Shown: positions 26,701 to 34,557 of the stretch, piece by piece
Layout: each line of letters begins with the position of its first letter
How positions within the stretch are numbered: position 1 is the stretch's first letter
NCBI GenBank assembly: GCA_044426045.1
Contig: JAWXUX010000001.1
Location: 124,001 to 188,000 of the forward strand
Direction: 5' to 3'
From: JAWXUU01 sp044426045
Lineage (GTDB): Bacteria > Bacillota > Clostridia > Christensenellales > CAMQZB01
DNA: 64,000 bases
Program-made: the position numbers and the translations under genes
Notes under the pieces: generated by a model
Told to the model about the DNA's origin: nothing
Seen by the model: only the letters and a program-made list of their open reading frames with translations
Database searches by the model: none

Positions 26701-26897
26701 GGTGAAAGGTGAAAGGTGAAAGGTGAAAGGTGTGGTAATGCACTCAGCTTCGCTTCGTGCTTTTCAATTATATTTGTAACCAATTATAGGAACGTAACTA
26801 TTTAATAGGAACGTTCCTTTTTTATTGCCCGAATATAAATAGAGTGCACGGAGCGAAGCGGAGTGCCTACCACACCTTTCACCTTTCACCTTTCACC
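26701..26897. repeat. REP-like/heptamer element, complete copy D
   Basis: Four GGTGAAA heptamers, left REP-like unit (26729-26760), an 85-base insert with the hairpin AGGAACGT...ACGTTCCT plus T run, right REP-like unit (26846-26870, minus-strand GTAG then GCACTCCGCTTCGCT) and three TTTCACC heptamers. The insert is nearly the same as in copies G and H. Confidence 0.85.
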
Positions 26898-26918
26898 TTT
26901 TCTCAAATCTCACTTTTT

Positions 26919-26986
26919 CCCACCCTCCAAGTATATTCCCCCACCCTCCAAGTATATTCCCCCCACCCCCCAAGTATATATCCCCA
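26919..26986. repeat. Threefold tandem repeat upstream of spoIIR
   Basis: Three copies of a C-rich unit of about 21 bases, CCCACCCTCCAAGTATATT, with growing C runs, between element D and the spoIIR ribosome site. Confidence 0.8.
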
Positions 26987-27029
26987 CTTTCCGTCAATAA
27001 TCTTTAAAAACAAAAAGAAGGTATTTTTC

Positions 27030-27557
27030 GTGAAGAAAGCTAGGTTAGTTATATTTTATATATTTATTGTACTCTCATTTTCAATTCTAAATTTTTCAGG
27101 TTGCCAGCAAAGCGTGGTGACTAGTGAAGCAGAATATCTAAGGCTACACATTCGGGCGGATTCAAATTCTCAGGAAGACCAACAAACCAAATATGCCGTT
27201 CGTGACGGTGTTTTAAGCTATGTCACCGAAATAACTGCAACTGCATCGTCGGCAGTCGTGGCAAGCGAAATGATTTCGGAAGTTGCAAGCGAAATTTCCC
27301 AACTTGCAAGCGAAATTTCAGGGGGCGAAGTGACGGTTGAAATTGCCACCGAACAGTTCCCCACTCGCGAGTATAACGGCGAAATTCTGCCCGCGGGGGA
27401 GTATAGTGCAATCATTATAAACCTTGGCAGTGGCGAAGGTGACAACTGGTGGTGCGTGGCATTCCCACCACTGTGTTATATCGATGGCGAGGAAGTTGAA
27501 GGTGATGAAATAATACTCAAATCAAAAGTTGCAGAAATTTTGGATAAATATCTCTAA
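27030..27557 (+). CDS. spoIIR: Stage II sporulation protein R
   Basis: A 175-residue SpoIIR. GTG 27030 is chosen because AGAAGG precedes it and the product then opens with a signal peptide; the longer frame upstream merely translates the repeat DNA. Signature segments are LRLHIRADSNSQEDQ and the NWWCVAFPPLCYID motif near the C-terminus. SpoIIR is made in the forespore under sigma F, is exported across the septum, and triggers SpoIIGA to cleave pro-sigma E in the mother cell. The signal peptide ends in a lipobox-like LNFSGC, suggesting lipid anchoring, which is not textbook for SpoIIR. The germination genes sleB and ypeB follow. Confidence 0.92.
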   Translation: MKKARLVIFYIFIVLSFSILNFSGCQQSVVTSEAEYLRLHIRADSNSQEDQQTKYAVRDGVLSYVTEITATASSAVVASEMISEVASEISQLASEISGGEVTVEIATEQFPTREYNGEILPAGEYSAIIINLGSGEGDNWWCVAFPPLCYIDGEEVEGDEIILKSKVAEILDKYL

Positions 27558-27617
27558 GTTTGCGAAAAATAGTGCTGTCAAGTAAGACTTGAAAGAAAAC
27601 AAACAAAGGAGAAAAAT

Positions 27618-28316
27618 ATGAGTAACAAAAGAACCAAAAACATAGTTGTGCTTTGCCTTGTCGCAATTTTGATAGCAAGCATACTATTTTCGGTTGCTTA
27701 TGCAGGCTCGGAAAGTGCATTTGCCATGACCCTCAAAAAGGGAAGCAACGGCGAAAGCGTTCGCGAGCTTCAACAAGCGCTCAACGAAAAAGGCTTTTGG
27801 GTTGGCACGCCAGACGGAGTTTTTGGGGCGGGCACGGAGTCAGGTCTCAAAAAATTCCAAAGTGCAAATGGACTTTCGGCAGATGGTGTTGCGGGTGCGA
27901 AAACCCTTGAAAAATTGGGCATTTCAAAATCGACGCAATCGGGGGCAAACAACGCAGGTTTCACCGACAGCGATGTTTATTTGCTTGCAAAAACAATCCA
28001 TGCTGAAGCGAGGGGAGAAAGCTATATCGGTCAAGTCGCGGTTGGTGCTGTGATTTTAAATCGTGTGAAAAGTCCTGAATTCCCAAACACTATTTCGGGT
28101 GTTGTGTATCAGCCGTGGGCGTTCACCGCAGTTCATGACGGTCAAATCAACCTTGAACCAGACGAACAATCAATTCGCGCGGCAAAAGATGCACTCAATG
28201 GTTGGGATCCATCATATGGCTGTCTTTTCTATTACAACCCAGATAAGGCAACAAGCAAGTGGATTTTCACAACCCAAACTGTGACGCAAATCGGCAGTCA
28301 CATCTTTTCGATTTAA
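27618..28316 (+). CDS. sleB: Spore cortex-lytic enzyme SleB
   Basis: A 232-residue protein. It has a signal peptide or membrane anchor (about residues 8-30), then a peptidoglycan-binding domain (LKKGSNGESVRELQQALNEK through VAGAKTLEKLG), then the hydrolase_2 catalytic domain (VYLLAKTIHAEARGESYIGQ with the catalytic glutamate in HAEARGE, to FYYNPDKATSKW). SleB is a lytic transglycosylase that degrades spore cortex during germination. Start ATG 27618 follows AAAGGAG. ypeB, whose product SleB needs for stability, lies 12 bases downstream. Length is slightly below Bacillus SleB but both domains are complete. Confidence 0.95.
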   Translation: MSNKRTKNIVVLCLVAILIASILFSVAYAGSESAFAMTLKKGSNGESVRELQQALNEKGFWVGTPDGVFGAGTESGLKKFQSANGLSADGVAGAKTLEKLGISKSTQSGANNAGFTDSDVYLLAKTIHAEARGESYIGQVAVGAVILNRVKSPEFPNTISGVVYQPWAFTAVHDGQINLEPDEQSIRAAKDALNGWDPSYGCLFYYNPDKATSKWIFTTQTVTQIGSHIFSI

Positions 28317-28328
28317 GGAGATTTACGC

Positions 28329-30374
28329 ATGAAAAACGAAGAAAAAAACACAAAAGGTAAATCTGAAGTGACTAAAGAAAAAAGCAAAATCACAAGCAAT
28401 ATGGATGAAATCGGATTTGACGATAAAAGGACAGAAACAACAAAAGTTGTGAAAAAATCCACTCCAAAAAAGCCTAGTGAAAAGACTAGCGAAAAGGCGG
28501 AAACAAAAACTGTCACAAAACAAGTGAACAAAGAAAAGGAAGAACCGCCAAAAACTAAAAAACAGCTGAAAGCGGAGCAAAAATACCAAAGAAAACTCAT
28601 CCGTGAAGAAAAACGCCAAGAAAAAGCCGAAAAACGCGACAAAGAAAAAATCCAAAAAATAAAAGAGCGAGAAGAGCGAAAAGAGCTGAAAAAAGATAAA
28701 GTGGCATATGCCAAAACTCGCCAAAAAGAAAAAGCGGAAAAAGCGGAAGAAAGGGCGGAAAAAGCGACAAAAAGAAAGGAAAAGTTCATTCAAAAACGCG
28801 AAAATTTCAAAGGCAGAATGGCGGATAAAAAAGAAGAAAGAACAGAAAGAAAACTTGAAAAACACGAAGATAAAATCCGACGTGCCGGCATGACAAAAGA
28901 TGAAAAACGTGCGGAAAAAGATGCAATCAAACGTGAAAAGCACGCTCTAAAAAGCCAAAAGCGTGCGGAAAAAACAAGAAGAAAAGCGGAAAAAGCTCAC
29001 GCTATTGCCGAATTGAAATCACAAGGCATAAAAGTTGGTTCTTCAAAAGGTCTTGTCGCTGCCGTCATCGCAGTTTCAATCGTTGGCGGTGTTGCACTTT
29101 TGTCCTCGATTGCACTTGCGGGCACAAACGTGATGTATATGCGTGAAATCGACAGAACGTATATGCAGTCGTATTATGACGTTATGCAATCAGCCAACAA
29201 TCTTTCAGCAAGTCTTGCAAAATCAAGTGTTTCTAGCGGCACAAGTGGTCTTGTTTCAACATTTTCAAAAGCGTCCTCTGATGCATTTTTGGCGGAACAT
29301 TCCCTTGAAAACATCCCTTCAAAAGATAGGGATTTGCTAGCTCTCACAAAATTTTTCAACCAAGCGGGTGAACTTTCAAAAACCATGGCTCAAAAAGTAG
29401 CGAATGGTGAAGAAATTTCCGAGGAGGAAAAAGCCCTTCTTGCAAAGGTAGAAAAAACAGCCACCACAGTGAAAGAGCAAATCAACAAGGCTTATGCTTC
29501 GTCAATGCACGGCGAACGCAAAATGCACGCAGTTTCAAACATGTTCAAGGGGGAAATTGTGTCAGATGTGACTGAAAATATCAAACAGCTTTCAAATTCC
29601 ACAATCGAATATCCAACAATGATTTTCGACGGTCCATTTTCCGATAATCAAAACACCGCGGCAAAACGCGTGAGTATGGAAAATTCTGAAAAATCTGAAA
29701 TAACAGCTGATAAAGCAATGGAAATCGTGAAGGAAAACTTGAGGGCGGAAAACGTTGAATATGTCACTGAAACAAACGCGCCAAATATCTCGACACACGA
29801 CTTTAAATTCACAAAATATGGCGTGGAAGTTTATGTTCAAGTGGATAAAGAATGCGGTAAAATCGTGATGCTTGACGCCGATAAAAGAGTGTCCGAAACA
29901 AAAATTTCCGAAAGCTCAGCAGCTGCAAAAGCGGAAGAATTTTTGAGCTTGGCGGGGCTTGATAACATGGTTAAAGTGTGGTCGGAAACATCAGGAAACG
30001 TGACGACATTCAACTATGCCAAATTTGAAAACGGCGCTGTTATCTATCCGCAACTAGCAAAAGTGAAAGTGGCACTTTCCGACGGTGCAGTGCTAGGATT
30101 TGAAGGTTATTCATATATCACAAACGAGGCGGAAAGAAGTGAAAAACCAGTGTTGTCACTATCAGAGGCGAGAGAAAAAGTTTCAAGCAATTTGAATATC
30201 CAAACGGAAAAATTGGTAGTCATCCCACTTGGGTCAAGCGAAAAACTTTGCTATGAATTCAAAGGCGAAAAAAATGGTCAAACATATTTTGTCTATATCA
30301 ACGCCAAAACAGGCAACCAAGCCGAAATCTTCATGGTAGTAGAAAACCCAGCAAGAGGAAACCAAGTGATATAA
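28329..30374 (+). CDS. ypeB: Germination protein YpeB with a 240-residue charged N-terminal extension
   Basis: A 681-residue protein; ATG 28329 follows AAGGAG. Residues 1-240 are almost wholly Lys, Glu, Arg, Ala and Gln and should form a long charged helix. A membrane helix follows at about 241-264 (GLVAAVIAVSIVGGVALLSS). The rest matches YpeB: REIDRTYMQSYYDVMQSANN, an all-helical region, then PepSY-like repeats (ITADKAMEIVKENLRAENVE and LSLSEAREKVSSNLNIQ). YpeB holds SleB in an inactive, stable state in the spore. Typical YpeB is about 450 residues, so the extension is the oddity; it lies in the same frame with no sign of a frameshift. The stop codon lies in a perfect 15-bp palindrome. Confidence 0.9.
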   Translation: MKNEEKNTKGKSEVTKEKSKITSNMDEIGFDDKRTETTKVVKKSTPKKPSEKTSEKAETKTVTKQVNKEKEEPPKTKKQLKAEQKYQRKLIREEKRQEKAEKRDKEKIQKIKEREERKELKKDKVAYAKTRQKEKAEKAEERAEKATKRKEKFIQKRENFKGRMADKKEERTERKLEKHEDKIRRAGMTKDEKRAEKDAIKREKHALKSQKRAEKTRRKAEKAHAIAELKSQGIKVGSSKGLVAAVIAVSIVGGVALLSSIALAGTNVMYMREIDRTYMQSYYDVMQSANNLSASLAKSSVSSGTSGLVSTFSKASSDAFLAEHSLENIPSKDRDLLALTKFFNQAGELSKTMAQKVANGEEISEEEKALLAKVEKTATTVKEQINKAYASSMHGERKMHAVSNMFKGEIVSDVTENIKQLSNSTIEYPTMIFDGPFSDNQNTAAKRVSMENSEKSEITADKAMEIVKENLRAENVEYVTETNAPNISTHDFKFTKYGVEVYVQVDKECGKIVMLDADKRVSETKISESSAAAKAEEFLSLAGLDNMVKVWSETSGNVTTFNYAKFENGAVIYPQLAKVKVALSDGAVLGFEGYSYITNEAERSEKPVLSLSEAREKVSSNLNIQTEKLVVIPLGSSEKLCYEFKGEKNGQTYFVYINAKTGNQAEIFMVVENPARGNQVI

Positions 30375-30398
30375 AATTGCTTTGCAATTTTATATCAC
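30366..30398. terminator. Gene-end palindrome including the ypeB stop codon
   Basis: GTGATATAAAATTGC-TTT-GCAATTTTATATCAC is a perfect 15-bp stem; the TAA stop (30372-30374) is in the left arm. Confidence 0.75.
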
Positions 30399-30604
30399 AA
30401 TTAAAAATTAAAAATTAAAAATTAAAAATTGTGGTATGGCACTTGGCTTCGCCTCGTGCAACCCATTGTTTTAAGCAGTATCGAAAAAGGTGTAGGATTG
30501 AAAGAAATCCTACGCCTTTTAATACATTTTCTAACAAATAGAAAGCACAAGCGAAGCGAGTGCATTACCACAATTTTTAATTTTTAATTTTTAATTTTTA
30601 ATTG
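30398..30604. repeat. REP-like/heptamer element, complete copy E (AT heptamer variant)
   Basis: The arms are tandem ATTAAAA (left, 30398-30430) and TTTTTAA (right, 30573-30603), not GGTGAAA, but keep the seven-base period and arm complementarity. REP-like units lie at 30430-30460 (GGTATGGCAC, GGCTTCGCC core) and 30545-30572. The insert carries a strong hairpin AAAAGGTGTAGGATT...AATCCTACGCCTTTT. It separates convergent ypeB and recF. Confidence 0.85.
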
Positions 30605-30636
30605 TGAAATTTAAAATTTCATTTTAAATTTCACAC
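30601..30636 (-). terminator. Gene-end hairpin of recF
   Basis: TTGTGAAATTTAAAAT pairs with ATTTTAAATTTCACACAA across a TTC loop; the recF stop (30631-30633, minus strand) is in one arm. Confidence 0.6.
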
Positions 30637-31719
30637 AATCCTTCCATTCAAAACTTTAATAATCTTCCCTCCGTCAAGGTTGGCTCCCTGTGGCAGGTGG
30701 GTGCAGGTTATCAGTGTTTGGAATTTTTTTGTGTATTTCAACAGTTTTTCTTGTCGCGACAAATCAAGTTCGCCAAGCACGTCATCTAAAAGCAAAACGG
30801 GGTATTCACCCAAAACTTCGCCAAATATTTCCATTTCTGAAAGCATAAGTGCAAGCGTTGCTGTTCGCTGTTGACCTTGCGAGCCAAAGCTTCGAAGGTC
30901 GATATTTTTCAGTGAAATTTTCACATCGTCACGCTGAGGTCCAACGGATGTGTATTGAAGTTTAAAGTCTTTTTCGAAATTTTTGTCAAGTGCCGTCAAA
31001 AGCGACGCTTCAATTTCTTCAATGGTTTCACCAACTCCCAAAGAAACGTATTCGTAATTTATGATATCGTCATTCCCCGTCAAAAATTTGTGAATTTCCA
31101 CCGCAAAATAATTGACCTTTTCGCAAAATTTCATACGTTGAAAAATGATTTTTGCCCCTTCTTTTGCAAGGCTTTCGTTCCAAATCGGAAGCGTTTCTAT
31201 CGCGTATTGGCGAGATGCCTTTTTCAGAAGTGCATTTCGCTGTTTCAAAATCTCGTTATATTTGTGAAGTGTGTAAAAATAAGACTTGCTCATCTGGCAC
31301 AAATCGATATCCAAAAACCTTCTGCGGTGTTCGGGCGACGATTTCACAAGTTTCATTTGGTCGGGCGCGAAATAAACACTGCAAACGCCCCCCATAAGCT
31401 CAACCATCTTGGAAATTGGCAAATAATTAAGAGAAATTTTCTTTTTTTCCCCTATTGCAAGTTCCATTTCGATAACTTTTTTCCCAACTTTTGAAGCAAC
31501 TTCCAAATAAACATTTGCCCTCTCACGCCCGAAATAAATCAGCTCGGAATCTTTTCCCGTGCGAGGTGAAGCACCGGTGGACATCAAATAAACGCTCTCA
31601 AGAAGATTGGTTTTTCCCTGAGCGTTATTTCCCATTATTATATTGTGTCCGCCCGAAAAACTAACGGAAATATTTGAATAATTCCGATAATTGGTCAGCT
31701 TCAAGTTTGAAATTTGCAT
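30631..31719 (-). CDS. recF: DNA replication and repair protein RecF
   Basis: A 362-residue SMC-like ATPase. ATG 31719 is chosen because the product then begins MQISNLKLTNYRNYSNISVS like other RecF proteins; GTG 31758 would add 13 residues and has an AAGGT site, so it remains possible. Walker A is GNNAQGKTN, the signature region is SFGSQGQQRTATLALMLSE, and Walker B is PVLLLDDVLGELD. RecF loads RecA at single-strand gaps with RecO and RecR. It is divergent from dnaA, whereas the usual order is dnaA-dnaN-recF on one strand. Confidence 0.96.
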   Translation of the reverse strand: MQISNLKLTNYRNYSNISVSFSGGHNIIMGNNAQGKTNLLESVYLMSTGASPRTGKDSELIYFGRERANVYLEVASKVGKKVIEMELAIGEKKKISLNYLPISKMVELMGGVCSVYFAPDQMKLVKSSPEHRRRFLDIDLCQMSKSYFYTLHKYNEILKQRNALLKKASRQYAIETLPIWNESLAKEGAKIIFQRMKFCEKVNYFAVEIHKFLTGNDDIINYEYVSLGVGETIEEIEASLLTALDKNFEKDFKLQYTSVGPQRDDVKISLKNIDLRSFGSQGQQRTATLALMLSEMEIFGEVLGEYPVLLLDDVLGELDLSRQEKLLKYTKKFQTLITCTHLPQGANLDGGKIIKVLNGRIV

Positions 31720-31886
31720 ATTGCCACAAAATCCTGTATTATTTTTAATAAATTCCACAAAATACCTTGCAAATGCACCACAGATAGTATATAATAAATA
31801 GTGCTAAAAATACGGATTAAATGAAATTTATATGTATATTCATATTATAACACAAAAAATGAAACAATACAACAATCGGAGGGTAT

Positions 31887-33248
31887 ATGCTAACAGCAAA
31901 TGAAGTTTGGGACTCAGTTTTGCAAGTCTTGGAAAAAGAAGTGCAATCTTGGTGCTATGACGCATGGTTTCAAAACTTAAAACCAAAAAGCATAGAGGGA
32001 AACACGCTAGTTCTATCTGCGCCAACGGATATGAGCATAAGAATAATACAAGATAACTACTACGACACGCTTGTGAAAGCGTTGAAATCTCTTAATATAT
32101 TTGTGAGAGAATTGCAAATAGTTTCCTTGAAAGACGGTGCGCCAATTTCCACAAAGAACGCTGAATCAACAGATGAAGATGAAGAACTTGAAGAAGAGGA
32201 AGAAGGCTTCCAATTCAACCCGAAATACACTTTCGACACATTCGTTGTTGGCGATTCAAACATCTTCACCCACGCAGCAGCGCAAGTGGTTGCGGATAAT
32301 CCAGGCACGAAATATAATCCACTCTTTATATATGGCGGGGTGGGGCTTGGGAAAACCCACATCATGCACGCGATTGGAAACTACATAAAAGTTAAAAATC
32401 CAAGTTTGAAACTTGTTTACACAACGAGTGAAAAATTCATCAACGATTTCTTGAACGCAATGAAAGCAATCAGAAATTCAAAAGATGCAAACCACAACGA
32501 AAAGTTCCGCCAAAAATATAGAAACGTTGACGTTCTTATGGTCGATGATATCCAATTCATCGAAAACACACCGTCAGTCCAACGTGAACTTTTCCACACA
32601 TTCAACGAACTTTATAACGATAAAAAGCAAATCATCCTCACATCCGACAGAATGCCAAAACAAATTCCAAACCTTGAAGAAAGATTAAGAACTCGTTTTG
32701 AATGGGGCATGATTGCAGATGTTCAACCACCAAGTCTTGAAACAAAAGTTGCAATCTTGCAAATGAAAGCGGAAGACGAAATGGCGATTGTTCCCGATGA
32801 AGTGCTTTATGATATCGCATCAAGGGTGGAATCAAACATTCGTGAAATCGAAAGCCACCTCACTCGCGTGATTTTCTTTGCCGCGCTCCAAAAAACGCCA
32901 ATAACAATGGAAATTGCAAATGAAGCGTTAAAAGATTATGCAAGACCAAACAAAAAGGAAATTTCCCCAGAATATATCATTGACGTAGTCTCAAAATTCT
33001 TCGACGTGCCAAAAGAACAGCTTGTTGGCAAAAAGAAAACAAAAGACATCGTCGAACCTCGCCAAATCGCAATCTATGTGATAAACGAGCTTTTGGGACT
33101 TCCACTCATGGCAATCGGCAGACTTTTCGGCGGCAGAGACCACACAACAATCATGCACGCCCGCGACAAAATCACCGACCGCGTAAAAACCGACAAAACC
33201 CTAGCAACCCAAGTTTCCGACATCATCGATATGGTGAAAGGGAAATAA
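31887..33248 (+). CDS. dnaA: Chromosomal replication initiator protein DnaA
   Basis: A 453-residue DnaA starting at ATG 31887 behind CGGAGGG. It has an N-terminal helicase-recruiting domain (VLEKEVQSWCYDAWFQNLKP), an acidic linker (about residues 92-110), an AAA+ domain with Walker A GGVGLGKTHIMHAIG, Walker B VLMVDDIQFIE and arginine-finger segment RLRTRFEWGM, and the DNA-binding domain with the signature FGGRDHTTIMHA. It opens the replication origin. dnaN does not follow, and no DnaA boxes (TTATCCACA) are visible in the flanking gaps, so this is probably not the origin locus. Confidence 0.98.
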   Translation: MLTANEVWDSVLQVLEKEVQSWCYDAWFQNLKPKSIEGNTLVLSAPTDMSIRIIQDNYYDTLVKALKSLNIFVRELQIVSLKDGAPISTKNAESTDEDEELEEEEEGFQFNPKYTFDTFVVGDSNIFTHAAAQVVADNPGTKYNPLFIYGGVGLGKTHIMHAIGNYIKVKNPSLKLVYTTSEKFINDFLNAMKAIRNSKDANHNEKFRQKYRNVDVLMVDDIQFIENTPSVQRELFHTFNELYNDKKQIILTSDRMPKQIPNLEERLRTRFEWGMIADVQPPSLETKVAILQMKAEDEMAIVPDEVLYDIASRVESNIREIESHLTRVIFFAALQKTPITMEIANEALKDYARPNKKEISPEYIIDVVSKFFDVPKEQLVGKKKTKDIVEPRQIAIYVINELLGLPLMAIGRLFGGRDHTTIMHARDKITDRVKTDKTLATQVSDIIDMVKGK

Positions 33249-33253
33249 ATGCA

Positions 33254-33276
33254 AAATAAATGCGGAGCATTTATTT
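33254..33276 (+). terminator. Gene-end hairpin after dnaA
   Basis: AAATAAATGC-GGA-GCATTTATTT is a perfect stem; the arm repeats the preceding AAATAAATGC that contains the dnaA stop. Confidence 0.55.
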
Positions 33277-33296
33277 CTAATAGAATAATTATTTTT

Positions 33297-33334
33297 AACC
33301 CTCAATCTAAGGAATTGGATTGGGGGTTTTTGGT
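33297..33334 (+). terminator. Terminator of dnaA
   Basis: AACCCTCAATC pairs with GATTGGGGGTT around a short loop, followed by a T run. Confidence 0.7.
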
Positions 33335-33346
33335 TCCTGCCGTCGA

Positions 33347-33586
33347 GGTGAAAGGTGAAAGGTGAAAGGTGAAAGGTGTGGTATGGCACTTGGCTTCGCC
33401 TCGTGCAGTCCATATTTAAAATAGTAAATAATAGTAGGGGCGAACAGATAAAGTTGTTTGCCCCTATAAAAACAGCACAAGTTGCAAAAAGAACAGCATT
33501 TATTTAATGACCCAAATTAAAACATAGTATGCACGAGCCTGCGAGTGCCTACCACACCTTTCACCTTTCACCTTTCACCTTTCACC
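33347..33586. repeat. REP-like/heptamer element, complete copy F
   Basis: Four GGTGAAA heptamers, left unit (33375-33406, GGTATGGCAC with GGCTTCGCC), insert with hairpin GTAGGGGCGAACA...TTGTTTGCCCCTA (33434-33467), right unit (33531-33552, minus-strand GTAGGCACTCGC) and four TTTCACC heptamers. It occupies most of the dnaA-fruR gap; the remainder to 33731 holds nothing recognisable. Confidence 0.85.
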
Positions 33587-33731
33587 TTAAAAAACCCAAG
33601 CTCAATAAAAACATCCCTCATTGCACAAACTATAACCACAACATCAAATCACTCACTCAATTTCGCTCACTAATAAACTTAGTGACAAAGCTTATATGAC
33701 AAAAACATAACAAGTGTGTGAGCGTTTGTGA

Positions 33732-33760
33732 TTGACATTGAGCAATTCCTGTGATAATAT
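33732..33760 (+). promoter_or_regulatory. Promoter of fruR-fruK
   Basis: TTGACA (33732-33737), 17 bases and TAATAT (33755-33760). A GTGTGTGAGCGTTTGTGATTG stretch overlaps the -35 and could hold operator half-sites, unproven. Confidence 0.7.
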
Positions 33761-33807
33761 AAAACCATAAAAAGAAAACAATGCAAAACAAAAGCAAAGG
33801 AGATATT

Positions 33808-34557
33808 ATGTTAGCAGAAGAAAGATACGAAGAAATTTTGAAAATGGTAGAACTCAAAGGTGCGGTGACGGCATCTGAGATTACAAAAGAAATCGGTGCT
33901 TCCGAAGCGACAATAAGACGTGATATTTCAACGCTAGCAAAAGCGGGCAAGCTTAATAAAGTGTTTGGTGGTGCGACAAAAATTTCAGGTCAATTCCTAT
34001 CGACGGAAAACGACATGAGAACAAAACTTGGAATGAAAACAAAAGAAAAGGACGCGATTGCGAAATATTGTGCAAGTCTTATTTCTGATGATGATTTTGT
34101 TTATATCGACGCGGGAAGTTCAACGCTTATGATGCTTGACTATCTTCGCAATTCAAAAGCGACATTCGTGACAACGGGTCTTGCGCAAGCTAAAAAACTT
34201 ATGCTCCTTGATTTGAAAACATTCGTTGTTGGCGGATATCTCAAAAAGCAAACTGATGCAATCATCGGAAGCGAAACAATGGAAGCGCTTTCAAAATATA
34301 ACTTCACAAAAGCGTTCATGGGATGCAACGGCGTGACACTCAAACAAGGTTTCACAACTCCCGATCCTGAAGAGGGTGCAACAAAATCAAAAGCGATTTC
34401 AAAAGCGGAGGAAGTTTATTTCCTTGCCGACAGCACAAAATTTGAGAAAATCTGCGCAAGCAAAATCGCGGGGGTAGAGCAAGCAACAATCGTGACAAAC
34501 GAAATATTCGACGAAGCATATAAAACATATGCAAAAGTGAAAGAGGTGACAGTATGA
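33808..34557 (+). CDS. fruR: DeoR-family transcriptional regulator (FruR-like)
   Basis: A 249-residue DeoR-family repressor. ATG 33808 is chosen because AAAGGAG lies at 33796-33802; the longer frame covers that site. The winged HTH is at residues 1-57 (MLAEERYEEILKMVELKG through SEATIRRDISTLAKAGKLNK), then the sugar-phosphate-sensing domain (DDDFVYIDAGSSTLMMLDYL, FMGCNGVTLKQGFTTPD, VYFLADSTKFEK). FruR normally represses fructose genes and is released by fructose 1-phosphate. It overlaps fruK by four bases, which supports that role. Confidence 0.92.
   Translation: MLAEERYEEILKMVELKGAVTASEITKEIGASEATIRRDISTLAKAGKLNKVFGGATKISGQFLSTENDMRTKLGMKTKEKDAIAKYCASLISDDDFVYIDAGSSTLMMLDYLRNSKATFVTTGLAQAKKLMLLDLKTFVVGGYLKKQTDAIIGSETMEALSKYNFTKAFMGCNGVTLKQGFTTPDPEEGATKSKAISKAEEVYFLADSTKFEKICASKIAGVEQATIVTNEIFDEAYKTYAKVKEVTV

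Noticed and set aside
26701..26897. Heptamer repeats as a CRISPR array
   Set aside because: Units are 7 bases in direct tandem without spacers, and the two arms are inverted to each other. No cas genes are in the window.
26844..27029. N-terminal extension of SpoIIR
   Set aside because: The extra residues come from repeat DNA (element D arm and the C-rich tandem repeat); a GTG with a ribosome site and a signal peptide lies at 27030.
28313..28943. Minus-strand Phe-rich ORFs opposite ypeB
   Set aside because: They are complements of the Lys/Glu-rich extension; no ribosome site and no family resemblance.
28329..29048. Frameshift or gene fusion artefact in ypeB
   Set aside because: The frame is continuous from a good ribosome site into the membrane helix, with no interruption or alternative start of similar quality.
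31760..31886. oriC between recF and dnaA
   Set aside because: No TTATCCACA-type boxes are visible in this 127-base gap; the one TTTATCCACA noticed (about 48338) is inside rnr.
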